Shown here piece by piece: positions 1-5,657 of a stretch of DNA of 7,018 bases. The position numbers were made by a program, and so were the translations under genes. The DNA is from Saprospiraceae bacterium (GTDB lineage: Bacteria; Bacteroidota; Bacteroidia; Chitinophagales; Saprospiraceae), in contig JAHDEQ010000213.1 in the NCBI GenBank assembly GCA_020628755.1, positions 1 to 7,018 on the forward strand, given 5' to 3'. The number at the start of each line of letters is the position of its first letter. Position 1 is the stretch's first letter. The notes under the pieces were generated by a model that saw nothing but the letters and a program-made list of their open reading frames with translations, was not told the origin of the DNA and did no database searches.

Positions 1-343
1 TAATAGGCTTATTTAAAGAATATTAAAATACATTTAGAAAAATAAGAAGAGAACATTACGATATTTCTTGACATAAAAACGATAGGCTAAAAAATATCTA
101 CATATTTTTTAGCTGCCAATTATTTGTCAAGAAAATTTAGAAATATATTTTGCATCAAGGGAAAACTATCATTAAAAATAGTTAGAGATGCAACATGAGG
201 AATCGATATGTTCATTTCTACCAATTAAATTGTATTTACGGGATTCTTACTAATACTGCCAGCAAGATAGAAATTCTTTTGCAGAATGCAAAGTTTTTTA
301 ACAGATATATAAATTTTTAAAATGTTTTTTCTACCCAAAAGCT
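1..343. other. Gene-free AT-rich stretch before the glycosylasparaginase gene
   Basis: I see no convincing coding region on either strand. The stretch is very AT-rich and holds a nested inverted repeat (64-134, listed separately). There is also a small 6-bp palindrome, TTTGCA-GAA-TGCAAA (278-292), directly followed by GTTTTTTA; it resembles a weak rho-independent terminator reading rightwards, but no gene to its left is visible in the window. The glycosylasparaginase gene ends at 344 on the minus strand, so this stretch is its 3' flank. I found no strong terminator for that gene here. Confidence 0.5.
64..134. repeat. Nested inverted repeat (two-layer hairpin/cruciform)
   Basis: The outer arms TTTCTTGACA (64-73) and TGTCAAGAAA (125-134) are perfect 10-bp complements. 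Inside them a second perfect 12-bp stem is formed by GCTAAAAAATAT (86-97) and ATATTTTTTAGC (102-113) around a CTAC loop. Two independent perfect inverted repeats sharing nearly one centre are unlikely by chance even in AT-rich DNA. The function is not evident. The inner stem has no clean T-run after it, so I do not call it a terminator. Confidence 0.6.
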
Positions 344-1330
344 TTATAAAAAAGAAACGGCTTTTTGCTCTACAGAATCCTTGTCTTGGTTGATAACATA
401 TTGAAAACCAGACTGTATGGCATATCCTCCGTATTCACCTTTTTTATTAATAGCGATGTATCCTACTTGAAACTCTTTATAATCCTTCTGTTTGTTGACA
501 ATTCGCATTACTGCTGCTTTGCACGCATCAGTTGGAGACATTCCTTGTCGCATAAACTCCACCACCAAAAACGAACCTAAGGATTTCAACACCAATTCGC
601 CCATGCCCGTCGCTGCTGCTGCTCCTACTTCATTGTCCACAAACATACCTGCTCCTATGATTGGAGAATCTCCTACTCGGCCATGCATTTTATAAGCCAA
701 ACCACTTGTGGTACACGCGCCCGAAAGGTTTCCTTTTTGGTCCAAAGCCAACATCCCAATCGTATCGTGTCGCTCTATATTAATCACAGGTTTGTATTTT
801 GAAGTCTTCTTCCATTCCTCCCATTCTTGCAAAGATTTTTCTGTCAATAGATTTTCTACTTCAAAACCATTTTCTAGCGCAAATTGTTGCGCCCCCTTCC
901 CTGCTAAAATCACATGAGGCGTTTTTTCCATCACCAACCTTGCCACCGAAATCGGATGCTTGATACCTTGTAAAAAACAAACCGAACCAGCATTGCCTTC
1001 TTCATCCATAATACAAGCATCAAGTGTAACAAGTCCTTCACGGTCAGGTCGTCCGCCATAACCCACAGAGCGATCTTGTACATCGGCTTCGGGTACTTTT
1101 GCTCCAGCTTCAACCGCATCTAAAGCAGTTCCTCCTTGTTCTATAATTTTCCAAGCAGCATTATTAGCTTTGTGATTTGCCCAAGTTGAAATAACTGTAG
1201 GTGTAAAATCGCTTTCTTTGTTTTCTGTTGTCATAGTATCCAAAGCGCAAGCTGTTGGGACACCCAACAGCGACGACCCTATGATACCCAAAGAGGATTT
1301 GCTGAGAAAAGTACGTCTGGTCTGTTTCAT
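344..1330 (-). CDS. N4-(beta-N-acetylglucosaminyl)-L-asparaginase (glycosylasparaginase), Tat-exported
   Basis: The 328-residue protein belongs to the N-terminal nucleophile glycosylasparaginase family, which cleaves the bond between N-acetylglucosamine and asparagine in degraded N-glycoproteins. The precursor cuts itself into two chains just before a threonine, which becomes the nucleophile. Here that Thr is residue 190 in HDTIGMLALD, so the chains would be about 1-189 and 190-328. Other family landmarks are CTTSGLAYKMHGRVGDSP around 206-223 (substrate binding) and TGMGE at 241-245. The N-terminus TRRTFLSK (4-11) followed by a hydrophobic stretch (13-23) is a twin-arginine signal, so the folded enzyme is probably exported to the periplasm. 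Cys28 follows PTA, a poor lipobox, so lipoprotein anchoring is only possible. The start codon is the one that supplies the twin-arginine signal. The gene stands alone, divergent from the yceD-rpmF unit. The family is close to plant-type asparaginases, but the HDTIGM context favours glycosylasparaginase. Confidence 0.93.
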   Translation of the reverse strand: MKQTRRTFLSKSSLGIIGSSLLGVPTACALDTMTTENKESDFTPTVISTWANHKANNAAWKIIEQGGTALDAVEAGAKVPEADVQDRSVGYGGRPDREGLVTLDACIMDEEGNAGSVCFLQGIKHPISVARLVMEKTPHVILAGKGAQQFALENGFEVENLLTEKSLQEWEEWKKTSKYKPVINIERHDTIGMLALDQKGNLSGACTTSGLAYKMHGRVGDSPIIGAGMFVDNEVGAAAATGMGELVLKSLGSFLVVEFMRQGMSPTDACKAAVMRIVNKQKDYKEFQVGYIAINKKGEYGGYAIQSGFQYVINQDKDSVEQKAVSFL

Positions 1331-1437
1331 GATTTTTCGTTTTGAATTGAGGACTCGAAATTACTAAAAATATTATCAAAGGAGTATTTTTAGCACTTTA
1401 GTATATATAAGACAAATTGCCTTTAAAAAAAAGGAGT

Positions 1438-1491
1438 TTTACTAAACTTCGCAATACTGACAAACCGCCCGCAAGTTTAGGAAAACACTTA
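1438..1491. repeat. Dispersed intergenic repeat, copy A
   Basis: TTTACTAAACT (1438-1448), then 23 bases, then CAAGTTTAGGAAAACACTTA (1472-1491). Copy B at 4960-5014 has the same two conserved ends in the same order with a 24-base spacer, the second end reading CAAATTTAGGAAAGCATTTA. Within copy A, CTAAACTT (1442-1449) and AAGTTTAG (1473-1480) are perfect inverted complements, so the repeat can fold on itself. Function unknown. Confidence 0.6.
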
Positions 1492-1522
1492 TGACCGCTT
1501 TTCGCTGCTTTCCTAGACTTGC
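1471..1522. repeat. Long-loop inverted repeat overlapping repeat copy A
   Basis: GCAAGTTTAGGAAA (1471-1484) pairs with TTTCCTAGACTTGC (1509-1522) over 14 positions with a single T-G wobble, around a 24-base loop. The left arm is the conserved end of repeat copy A, so this stem competes with the repeat's own internal pairing. There is no following T-run, so it does not look like a terminator. Confidence 0.5.
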
Positions 1523-1703
1523 AGTCGGCAATCATTGAAAGGTAAAGTTTAGAAAAGCTAAACCGCAAAAGAAAAATTTATGAAATTTGTACTACATACA
1601 AATATCTTGGAATAGGGAAGAATTTGGTCTAAAAACTTACATTTAAAAGCAATTATTCTGTTTTCAAACCCAAAAAATCATTTCCTTTTCACATAAAAAA
1701 ATG

Positions 1704-1711
1704 TATCTTTG
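1704..1711 (+). promoter_or_regulatory. Bacteroidota-type -7 box for the yceD-rpmF unit
   Basis: TATCTTTG matches the Bacteroidota -7 consensus TAnnTTTG exactly and lies 29 bases before the yceD start codon. The expected -33 TTG/TTTG box about 20 bases upstream is poor (TTTC near 1681), so the assignment rests on the -7 box and its position. Transcription would start near 1717-1720, giving a short leader. Confidence 0.6.
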
Positions 1712-1740
1712 CGTCCGCTATTTTTGAAATAGATAAAATT

Positions 1741-2274
1741 ATGGATACTTTAAAGGAATTTTCCATTCCCATAAAAGGACTTAAAACTGGTATCCATCAT
1801 TTCAACTTCACACTTGATAAGCATTTTTTTGATGCTTTTGAAGATTCTATCATTAAGGATGGAAATTTCCAAGTGCAACTCGAATTTGATAAACGACCAG
1901 ATTTATTTGTTTTGGTCTTCCAATTCAAAGGAGCTGTAAAGACAGCTTGCGACCGATGTCTTGAAACGATTGATTTGCCTGTAGAAAACTCGCAACAACT
2001 TTTGGTAAAGTTTTCGGACGAACCCAAAGACGACAGCGAAGTCGTGTATATCACGACTACACTCACTGCTTTCAATGTTGCCAAATACATTTATGAGTAT
2101 ATCAATTTAGCATTGCCTCTAATCAAGGTTTACGATTGTGAAAATGACAATCCTCGCCCTTGCAACGATAAAATGCTAGACTATTTAGACCCATCGGAAC
2201 AAGAAGACGGAAACAACAGTAATCCTATTTGGGATGAATTAAAAAAATTGGGAAAATCAAGTGGCGATAATTAA
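1741..2274 (+). CDS. DUF177/YceD family protein encoded before L32
   Basis: The 177-residue protein matches the DUF177 (YceD) family in its CDRC pair (Cys70 and Cys73, in the context TACDRCLETIDLP), the following beta-rich stretch, the INLALPL segment around 120-127 and an acidic C-terminus. Members sit directly before rpmF in most bacteria; E. coli YceD and the plant homologue are linked to 23S rRNA accumulation, probably in large-subunit assembly. Placement 78 bases before rpmF on the same strand with no terminator between them supports one transcript. The two cysteines may hold a metal or form a knuckle; that is inference. The ATG at 1741 sits properly behind a TAnnTTTG promoter box. Confidence 0.88.
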   Translation: MDTLKEFSIPIKGLKTGIHHFNFTLDKHFFDAFEDSIIKDGNFQVQLEFDKRPDLFVLVFQFKGAVKTACDRCLETIDLPVENSQQLLVKFSDEPKDDSEVVYITTTLTAFNVAKYIYEYINLALPLIKVYDCENDNPRPCNDKMLDYLDPSEQEDGNNSNPIWDELKKLGKSSGDN

Positions 2275-2316
2275 TAAATCGCAACTTGGGACACAGAATA
2301 CAATTGATAACAATAA

Positions 2317-2335
2317 AGTTGGGAAATCTCCAACT
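2317..2335 (+). other. Small hairpin in the rpmF leader
   Basis: AGTTGG (2317-2322) and CCAACT (2330-2335) form a perfect 6-bp stem with a 7-base loop, 18 bases before the rpmF start codon. It could affect translation of L32, but a 6-bp stem can arise by chance. Confidence 0.3.
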
Positions 2336-2352
2336 ATATAAAATGTAGAATA

Positions 2353-2553
2353 ATGGCACATCCTAAGAGTAGAATCTCAAAACAACGCAAGCATAAACGC
2401 AGAACACATAAAAAAGCGGCTACTCCACAAATTGCTACGTGCAAAACAACTGGCGAAAAACACTTGTACCACCGCACTTACGAAGTAGAGGGCGACTTGT
2501 ATTATCGTGGTCGTGTAGTTGCTCGTTTTGATGAAGATATAGATGTAGAATAG
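2353..2553 (+). CDS. rpmF: 50S ribosomal protein L32
   Basis: The 66-residue, strongly basic protein starts MAHPKSRISKQRKHKRRTHK, the signature N-terminus of bacterial L32 (family motif MA-P-K-K-S..R...RR.H). The middle QIATCKTTGEKHLYH and the end YYRGRVVARFD are typical of the Bacteroidota form. Only one cysteine (in IATC) is present, so this is the form without the four-cysteine zinc site. L32 is a structural protein of the large ribosomal subunit. The gene follows yceD as in most bacteria, but here it is closed by a terminator and followed by ridA; the plsX-fabH genes that often follow are absent from the window. Confidence 0.97.
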   Translation: MAHPKSRISKQRKHKRRTHKKAATPQIATCKTTGEKHLYHRTYEVEGDLYYRGRVVARFDEDIDVE

Positions 2554-2599
2554 TTTGAGCCTTTGTCGCTCAAATTGCATCAAAAATAGTTAAAATAAG

Positions 2600-2635
2600 G
2601 CTCCCATTTCATATTTATGAAATGAGGGGCTTTTT
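2600..2635 (+). terminator. Rho-independent terminator after rpmF
   Basis: The arms GCTCCCATTTCAT (2600-2612) and ATGAAATGAGGGGC (2617-2630) form a 13-bp stem with one bulged A and one G-T wobble around an ATTT loop, followed at once by TTTTT. It ends the yceD-rpmF transcript. An ATG inside its right arm (2622) is in frame with ridA but is not a plausible start. Confidence 0.85.
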
Positions 2636-2660
2636 GTGTTTTCATAAAACATACTCTCCA

Positions 2661-3041
2661 ATGAAAAAGATTATTGAAACATCTAATGCTCCTGCTCCAG
2701 TTGGCCCTTACAACCAAGCCATCGAATACAACGGAATGCTCTTTGCCTCAGGCCAAATAGCCATTGAACCTTCTACGGGCAATTTGGTAACCGATTCTAT
2801 CGAAGCCGAAACCCACCAAGTCATGAAAAATGTCAAAGCCATTTTGACCGAGGCAGGTATGACTTTTGAAAATGTCCTCAAATGTTCTGTTTTTGTAAAA
2901 GACATGCACTTGTATGGTCGTATCAACGCAGTCTATGCCGAGTACTTCGACGAAGCAACTGCACCTGCACGCGAGCTTGTAGAAGTAGCCAATCTTCCTA
3001 AATTTGTCAATATCGAAATCTCTGTTATCGCAGCGCGATAA
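2661..3041 (+). CDS. ridA: RidA family reactive enamine/imine deaminase
   Basis: The 126-residue protein (family length about 125-130) is a RidA/YjgF/UK114 protein. These trimeric cytosolic enzymes hydrolyse the unstable 2-aminoacrylate and related enamines released by pyridoxal-phosphate enzymes such as threonine dehydratase. Visible landmarks: APAPVGPYNQA with Tyr17, FASGQI with Ser30, Arg104 in the hallmark ATAPAR-LVEVA-LPK segment, and Glu119 in NIEI; these correspond to substrate-binding residues of E. coli RidA. The position of E. coli Cys107 is leucine here, as the sequence reads PARELVEV. An in-frame ATG at 2622 would add 13 residues but lies within the terminator stem, so ATG 2661 is chosen. 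No clear promoter box was found between terminator and start. Confidence 0.93.
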   Translation: MKKIIETSNAPAPVGPYNQAIEYNGMLFASGQIAIEPSTGNLVTDSIEAETHQVMKNVKAILTEAGMTFENVLKCSVFVKDMHLYGRINAVYAEYFDEATAPARELVEVANLPKFVNIEISVIAAR

Positions 3042-3047
3042 GTACCT

Positions 3048-3117
3048 ATGTGTCTAGGTGTTTGTGTGTTTATGATTGCGAACGTAAACACATAAACACA
3101 CGAACACGCAAACACAT
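3048..3117. repeat. Octamer-built hairpin element 1 (ridA-trpS spacer)
   Basis: The right arm is four tandem octamers of form RAACACNN: AAACACAT (3086), AAACACAC (3094), GAACACGC (3102), AAACACAT (3110). The left arm carries the inverse form: GTGTCTAG (3050), GTGTTTGT (3058), GTGTTTAT (3066). The arms 3048-3074 and 3091-3117 pair over 27 positions with three mismatches and one wobble. The loop ends in AACGT (3081-3085) directly before the first right-hand octamer. The element starts 7 bases after the ridA stop codon and ends 5 bases before the trpS start, so it fills the spacer. It is the same type as the element at 4129-4208. Confidence 0.8.
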
Positions 3118-3122
3118 CTTCA

Positions 3123-4124
3123 ATGAAAAAAGTACTCTCTTGTATTCAGCCTACGGGCGATATGCACTTTGGAAATTATTTTGGTGCAGTAAAAAATTGG
3201 GTGGACTTACAGTCCGACTACAATTGTGTGTATGGTGTGGTAGATTATCATTCGATGACCATGCCGTATAAGCCAAAAAAATTGAGGGAAAATACATGGA
3301 GTTTGATTTTCAATTTATTGGCCGTTGGCATCAAACCCGAAAATTTATTTATCCAATCGTTGATACCAGAACATGCGGAGTTGTGTTGGATTTTTAATTG
3401 CTTTACCTCTTATGGACACTTGCAACGCATGACACAGTTCAAGGATAAAAGCTCTCAAAGTTCAGAAAAGGATAGTGGTTTTATTTCGGCAGGTTTGTTG
3501 GATTATCCTGTTTTACAAGCGGCGGATATTTTGATTTATCATGCCGATTATGTGCCTGTGGGCAAAGACCAAGAGCAACACTTAGAATTATCACGTGCAA
3601 TTGCTCAACGTTTTAATAATCAAGTTGGAAAAGAGTATTTTGTACTGCCCGAATGCTTGTTTACGGAAACGCCAAAGATTTTGTCAACGGCTGATCCAAG
3701 TCGCAAAATGAGTAAAAGCGCAGGCGAAAAACACTATATTAATGTTTTCGCAGAGGAGGCTCGAATTCGTAAACAAATCAAATCGGCCGTTACCGATACA
3801 GGTGACACACCAAAAGGCGAAATAAGCGCTGGTATAAAAAATTTATTTGAATTACTCAAAGCCTGTGGCAAATCAGAAGCCCATGATTCGCTTCTTGCTG
3901 ACTATACCAATGGTAGCCTCAAATATGTTGACTTGAAAGAAACCGTTGCCAATGCTCTTGTTGAATTGAATACTCAATTTAGCAATAAACGCAACGAATT
4001 GATGTCCAACAAAAAAGAAATCAAAAATCAAATCAAACAATCTTCATTCGAAATCCGCCAACGTGCCCAACAAACCGTCAAAGAAGTAAAAGATTTGACA
4101 GGTTTGGTGAATGTGAGATTCTAA
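3123..4124 (+). CDS. trpS: Tryptophan--tRNA ligase
   Basis: The 333-residue protein is a class Ic aminoacyl-tRNA synthetase, which charges tRNA-Trp with tryptophan using ATP in the cytosol; the length matches the usual bacterial TrpS of about 330. The HIGH-type motif is the segment MHFGNY at 14-19, within QPTGDMHFGNYFGAVKNW. The KMSKS motif is intact at 195-199 in DPSRKMSKSAGE. Between them are the family segments SYGHLQRMTQFKDKS (97-110), LLDYPVLQAADILIY (125-139) and VPVGKDQEQHLELSRAIA (144-161). The C-terminal helical part (about 205-333) would bind the tRNA anticodon. The start at 3123 follows the octamer hairpin by 5 bases, with no Shine-Dalgarno sequence. Because the hairpin ends so close to the start codon, it could influence initiation; that is inference. 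Confidence 0.96.
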   Translation: MKKVLSCIQPTGDMHFGNYFGAVKNWVDLQSDYNCVYGVVDYHSMTMPYKPKKLRENTWSLIFNLLAVGIKPENLFIQSLIPEHAELCWIFNCFTSYGHLQRMTQFKDKSSQSSEKDSGFISAGLLDYPVLQAADILIYHADYVPVGKDQEQHLELSRAIAQRFNNQVGKEYFVLPECLFTETPKILSTADPSRKMSKSAGEKHYINVFAEEARIRKQIKSAVTDTGDTPKGEISAGIKNLFELLKACGKSEAHDSLLADYTNGSLKYVDLKETVANALVELNTQFSNKRNELMSNKKEIKNQIKQSSFEIRQRAQQTVKEVKDLTGLVNVRF

Positions 4125-4128
4125 AAAC

Positions 4129-4208
4129 GTGCTCAAGTATTCGAGTGTTCACGTGTTCGAGTTGCCATACTAACGTGAACACTCGAACACGTGAACACTC
4201 GAATACCC
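4129..4208. repeat. Octamer-built hairpin element 2 (trpS-FAH spacer)
   Basis: The right side is four octamers: GAACACTC (4177), GAACACGT (4185), GAACACTC (4193), GAATACCC (4201). The left side has GTGCTCAA (4129), GTATTCGA (4137), GTGTTCAC (4145), GTGTTCGA (4153). The arms 4137-4162 and 4181-4206 are perfect complements over 26 bp. The loop again ends in AACGT (4172-4176) before the first right-hand octamer. The element begins 5 bases after the trpS stop and ends 5 bases before the next ATG. An in-frame GTG at 4145 lies inside it, which would wrongly extend the next gene. Confidence 0.85.
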
Positions 4209-4213
4209 TTTCT

Positions 4214-4825
4214 ATGAAAATCATCTGTATCGGACGAAATTATGTTGATCATGCGAAGGAATTGAACAATCCCGTTCCGAAGCAACCCCTTATTTTTATG
4301 AAGCCGCCCTCGGCTTTGCTCATCAACAACAAACCTTTATACTATCCTGCCTTTACGGAAAACTTGCACTACGAAGCCGAAATTGTCCTGAAAATTTGTA
4401 GAAATGGTCGTCATGTGCAGCCCGAATTTGCTCATAAATATTATGACCAAGTAGCTTTTGGAATAGATTTTACAGCACGTGATGTGCAAAAGAAATGTAA
4501 AGAAAAAGGACATCCTTGGGAAATTGCCAAAGGATTTGACAACTCAGCAGGGCTTAGCAAATTTATTAATCTTTCTAGTCTCAAAGACAGCAAACATATT
4601 GAGTTTCGATTGACCAAGAACGACGAAGTCGTTCAACAAGGCAATACCAAAGACTTGATTTTTGATTTTAATTATTTGATTTGTTATATCTCACAATATT
4701 TCAAATTGCAGCAAGGCGATATGGTTTATACGGGAACGCCTGCAGGAGTTGGCCCTCTTGAAATTGGTGACCAATTAGAAGGTTATATCGAAGACCAACA
4801 TTTGTTGTCATGCGAGATAAAGTAG
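4214..4825 (+). CDS. Fumarylacetoacetate hydrolase family protein (FAHD1/YcgM-like acylpyruvase)
   Basis: The 203-residue protein is a single FAH catalytic domain of about the usual size for small members (FAHD1, YcgM), which hydrolyse acylpyruvates or decarboxylate oxaloacetate with Mg2+ or Mn2+. The start MKIICIGRNYVDHAKEL is a family hallmark. The metal ligands are Glu54 and Glu56 in HYEAEIVL and Asp85 in FGIDFTARD. A conserved Lys106 lies in AKGFD, and TGTPAGVGP (173-181) closes the active site. The exact substrate cannot be told from sequence. ATG 4214 is chosen because an upstream in-frame GTG (4145) lies within the octamer hairpin and would add unrelated residues. It follows trpS on the same strand with only the hairpin between them, so co-transcription is possible. 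Confidence 0.9.
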   Translation: MKIICIGRNYVDHAKELNNPVPKQPLIFMKPPSALLINNKPLYYPAFTENLHYEAEIVLKICRNGRHVQPEFAHKYYDQVAFGIDFTARDVQKKCKEKGHPWEIAKGFDNSAGLSKFINLSSLKDSKHIEFRLTKNDEVVQQGNTKDLIFDFNYLICYISQYFKLQQGDMVYTGTPAGVGPLEIGDQLEGYIEDQHLLSCEIK

Positions 4826-4832
4826 ATTTATA

Positions 4833-4883
4833 CCGAGAACGGGGTAAAAAACCGAAAATGAAATGAAGGTTTTACCCCTTCGG
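4833..4883. other. Hairpin after the FAH-family gene
   Basis: GGGGTAAAA (4841-4849) and TTTTACCCC (4870-4878) pair perfectly over 9 bp; an outer layer CCGA (4833-4836) with TCGG (4880-4883) extends the stem past small unpaired parts. It lies between two convergent genes. It may end transcription or protect 3' ends, but no T-run follows on either strand, so a standard terminator is not supported. Confidence 0.5.
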
Positions 4884-4891
4884 CATCACTA

Positions 4892-4940
4892 TTCACGGGA
4901 AAATTCCCTTTAGGGTAAATTCGGAAATTTATCCCATGAA
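4892..4940. other. Second hairpin in the convergent intergenic region
   Basis: TTCACGGGA (4892-4900) pairs with TCCCATGAA (4932-4940) with one mismatch. Inside, GGGTAAATT (4913-4921) and AATTTATCCC (4926-4935) can form an alternative stem with one bulge, using part of the same right arm. Two exclusive folds are possible. Function unknown. Confidence 0.4.
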
Positions 4941-4959
4941 CAGTATATCAGTATTTAGC

Positions 4960-5014
4960 TTTACTAAACTAAGCTTCTCCTATAGAGTCTCCCACAAATT
5001 TAGGAAAGCATTTA
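4960..5014. repeat. Dispersed intergenic repeat, copy B, overlapping a stop codon
   Basis: TTTACTAAACT (4960-4970), 24 bases, then CAAATTTAGGAAAGCATTTA (4995-5014), matching copy A at 1438-1491 in order, orientation and spacing. Its last three bases (TTA at 5012-5014) are the complement of the TAA stop codon of the minus-strand MazG-like gene, so the repeat supplies the stop of that gene or abuts it exactly. Confidence 0.6.
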
Positions 5015-5350
5015 CTTCAACTTTTCATTATTGGCGTGGCGTTCCTTGTCTCGCTTTGTTTTTTTAGTTAGATTTTTTTGGAGAGCCTCTGTAAGGTCAA
5101 CCCCCGTTTGATTGGCAAGGCAAATCAACACAAAAAGTACGTCAGCCATTTCGTCGGCAAGGTCAGCTTGGGCAGTTTTTTCTTGCTCTTTGGACTTAAA
5201 GGATTGCTCTCCATGAAGGCGTGCCATAAGGCGCGCCATCTCCCCCACTTCTTCCATTAAGATTGCCGTATTCGTCAATTCATTATAATAGCGAATCCCA
5301 ATCGTATTTATCCAATTGTCAACGGTTTGTTGTGCTTCTTGTAAAGTCAT
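5012..5350 (-). CDS. MazG-like nucleotide pyrophosphohydrolase
   Basis: The 112-residue protein is an all-helical single-domain MazG-type enzyme. Such proteins hydrolyse nucleoside triphosphates to monophosphate and pyrophosphate, often cleaning up non-canonical nucleotides. The metal-binding pattern is clear: Glu33, Glu34 and Glu37 in LMEEVGEMARL, then Glu67 and Asp70 in LADEMADVLFVLICLA (64-79). The C-terminal tail (92-112) is lysine-rich and charged. The length is that of stand-alone short MazG proteins, about half of E. coli MazG. The precise substrate (dCTP, dUTP or damaged NTPs) is not predictable. It converges on the FAH-family gene and is divergent from the tRNA gene. The stop codon lies within a dispersed repeat. 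Confidence 0.88.
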   Translation of the reverse strand: MTLQEAQQTVDNWINTIGIRYYNELTNTAILMEEVGEMARLMARLHGEQSFKSKEQEKTAQADLADEMADVLFVLICLANQTGVDLTEALQKNLTKKTKRDKERHANNEKLK

Positions 5351-5371
5351 GTTTTAGTAATTTCGATGAAC

Positions 5372-5379
5372 CAAACTTA
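5372..5379 (-). promoter_or_regulatory. Possible -7 box for the MazG-like gene
   Basis: Read on the minus strand this is TAAGTTTG, an exact match to TAnnTTTG, 21 bases before the start codon. No good TTTG box is present at the expected -33 distance, so this is a weak call. Confidence 0.4.
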
Positions 5380-5461
5380 GCTCCATAAACTATGATTCTT
5401 TGACTTTTTACCGCAAAACACAGAATTTGTCAAAGAAAGTAAACTATAAAATCTATTTTTT

Positions 5462-5531
5462 TCGCTAAAGATAGCGATAAAATCAAGGTTAAAAGGGAAC
5501 TTTTCATTTACCAAAATTTGTTTTGGTAAAT
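5462..5531. other. Two perfect hairpins upstream of the tRNA promoter
   Basis: TCGCTA-AAGA-TAGCGA (5462-5477) is a perfect 6-bp stem. ATTTACCAAAA (5506-5516) and TTTTGGTAAAT (5521-5531) form a perfect 11-bp stem with a TTTG loop. The second one ends 3 bases before the TTTG box of the tRNA promoter. As DNA it could be a binding site for a dimeric regulator; as RNA neither has a terminator T-run behind it. Confidence 0.45.
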
Positions 5532-5534
5532 ATG

Positions 5535-5566
5535 TTTGCAAGCTATCATATAAATCTGTATTTTTG
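5535..5566 (+). promoter_or_regulatory. Promoter of the intron-bearing tRNA gene
   Basis: A TTTG box (5535-5538) and TATTTTTG (5559-5566, matching TAnnTTTG) are 20 bases apart, the usual spacing for Bacteroidota housekeeping promoters. The expected start of transcription is near 5572-5575, about a dozen bases before the 5' end of the mature tRNA at 5586. Confidence 0.75.
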
Positions 5567-5657
5567 CAAATGTTATTTGATAACAGGTCCTATAGCTCAG
5601 TTGGTTAGAGCACCTGACTCATCAAAGAGTAGTTCATTGCATTTTTAGGTTGATACC

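Larger units (their letters stand above)
1331..1740. other. Divergent intergenic region with repeat, hairpin and promoter
   Basis: These 410 bases separate the minus-strand glycosylasparaginase gene from the plus-strand yceD-rpmF unit. I see no coding region. The stretch holds a dispersed repeat copy (1438-1491), an imperfect long-loop hairpin (1471-1522), a further AAGTTTAG word (1545-1552) and the promoter box of the rightward unit (1704-1711). No clean TAnnTTTG box could be placed for the leftward gene. Confidence 0.6.

Noticed and set aside
276..299. A terminator at the small TTTGCA palindrome
   Set aside because: The stem is only 6 bp in AT-rich DNA, and no rightward gene upstream of it is visible; kept only as a remark.
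365..1119. Several plus- and minus-strand frames inside the glycosylasparaginase gene
   Set aside because: They are shadows of a full-length gene with an intact catalytic motif.
2622..2660. N-terminal extension of ridA from ATG 2622
   Set aside because: The codons lie in the rpmF terminator stem and encode residues unlike any RidA protein; the conserved start is at 2661.
3086..3117. A CRISPR-like array in the ridA-trpS spacer
   Set aside because: The units are 8 bases in direct tandem with no spacers, and they pair with an inverse arm.
3050..3271. A 73-codon open frame overlapping the start of trpS
   Set aside because: It begins in the octamer repeat and continues out of frame in trpS; no family features.
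4145..4213. N-terminal extension of the FAH-family gene from GTG 4145
   Set aside because: The extra residues come from the octamer hairpin; the family starts at MKIICIGRNY.
5586..5622. Reading the 5' tRNA half as a tRNA pseudogene or fragment
   Set aside because: The matching 3' half with complementary acceptor and anticodon strands lies at 6308-6344, and the intervening RNA has a complete group I fold.
5617..5630. A short local P1 alternative, ACUC (5617-5620) with GAGU (5627-5630)
   Set aside because: It leaves U5622 in the loop with no U-G splice-site pair. The guide GUG at 6064-6066, placed as in the Azoarcus intron just before P2, gives the required wobble and a coaxial extension.
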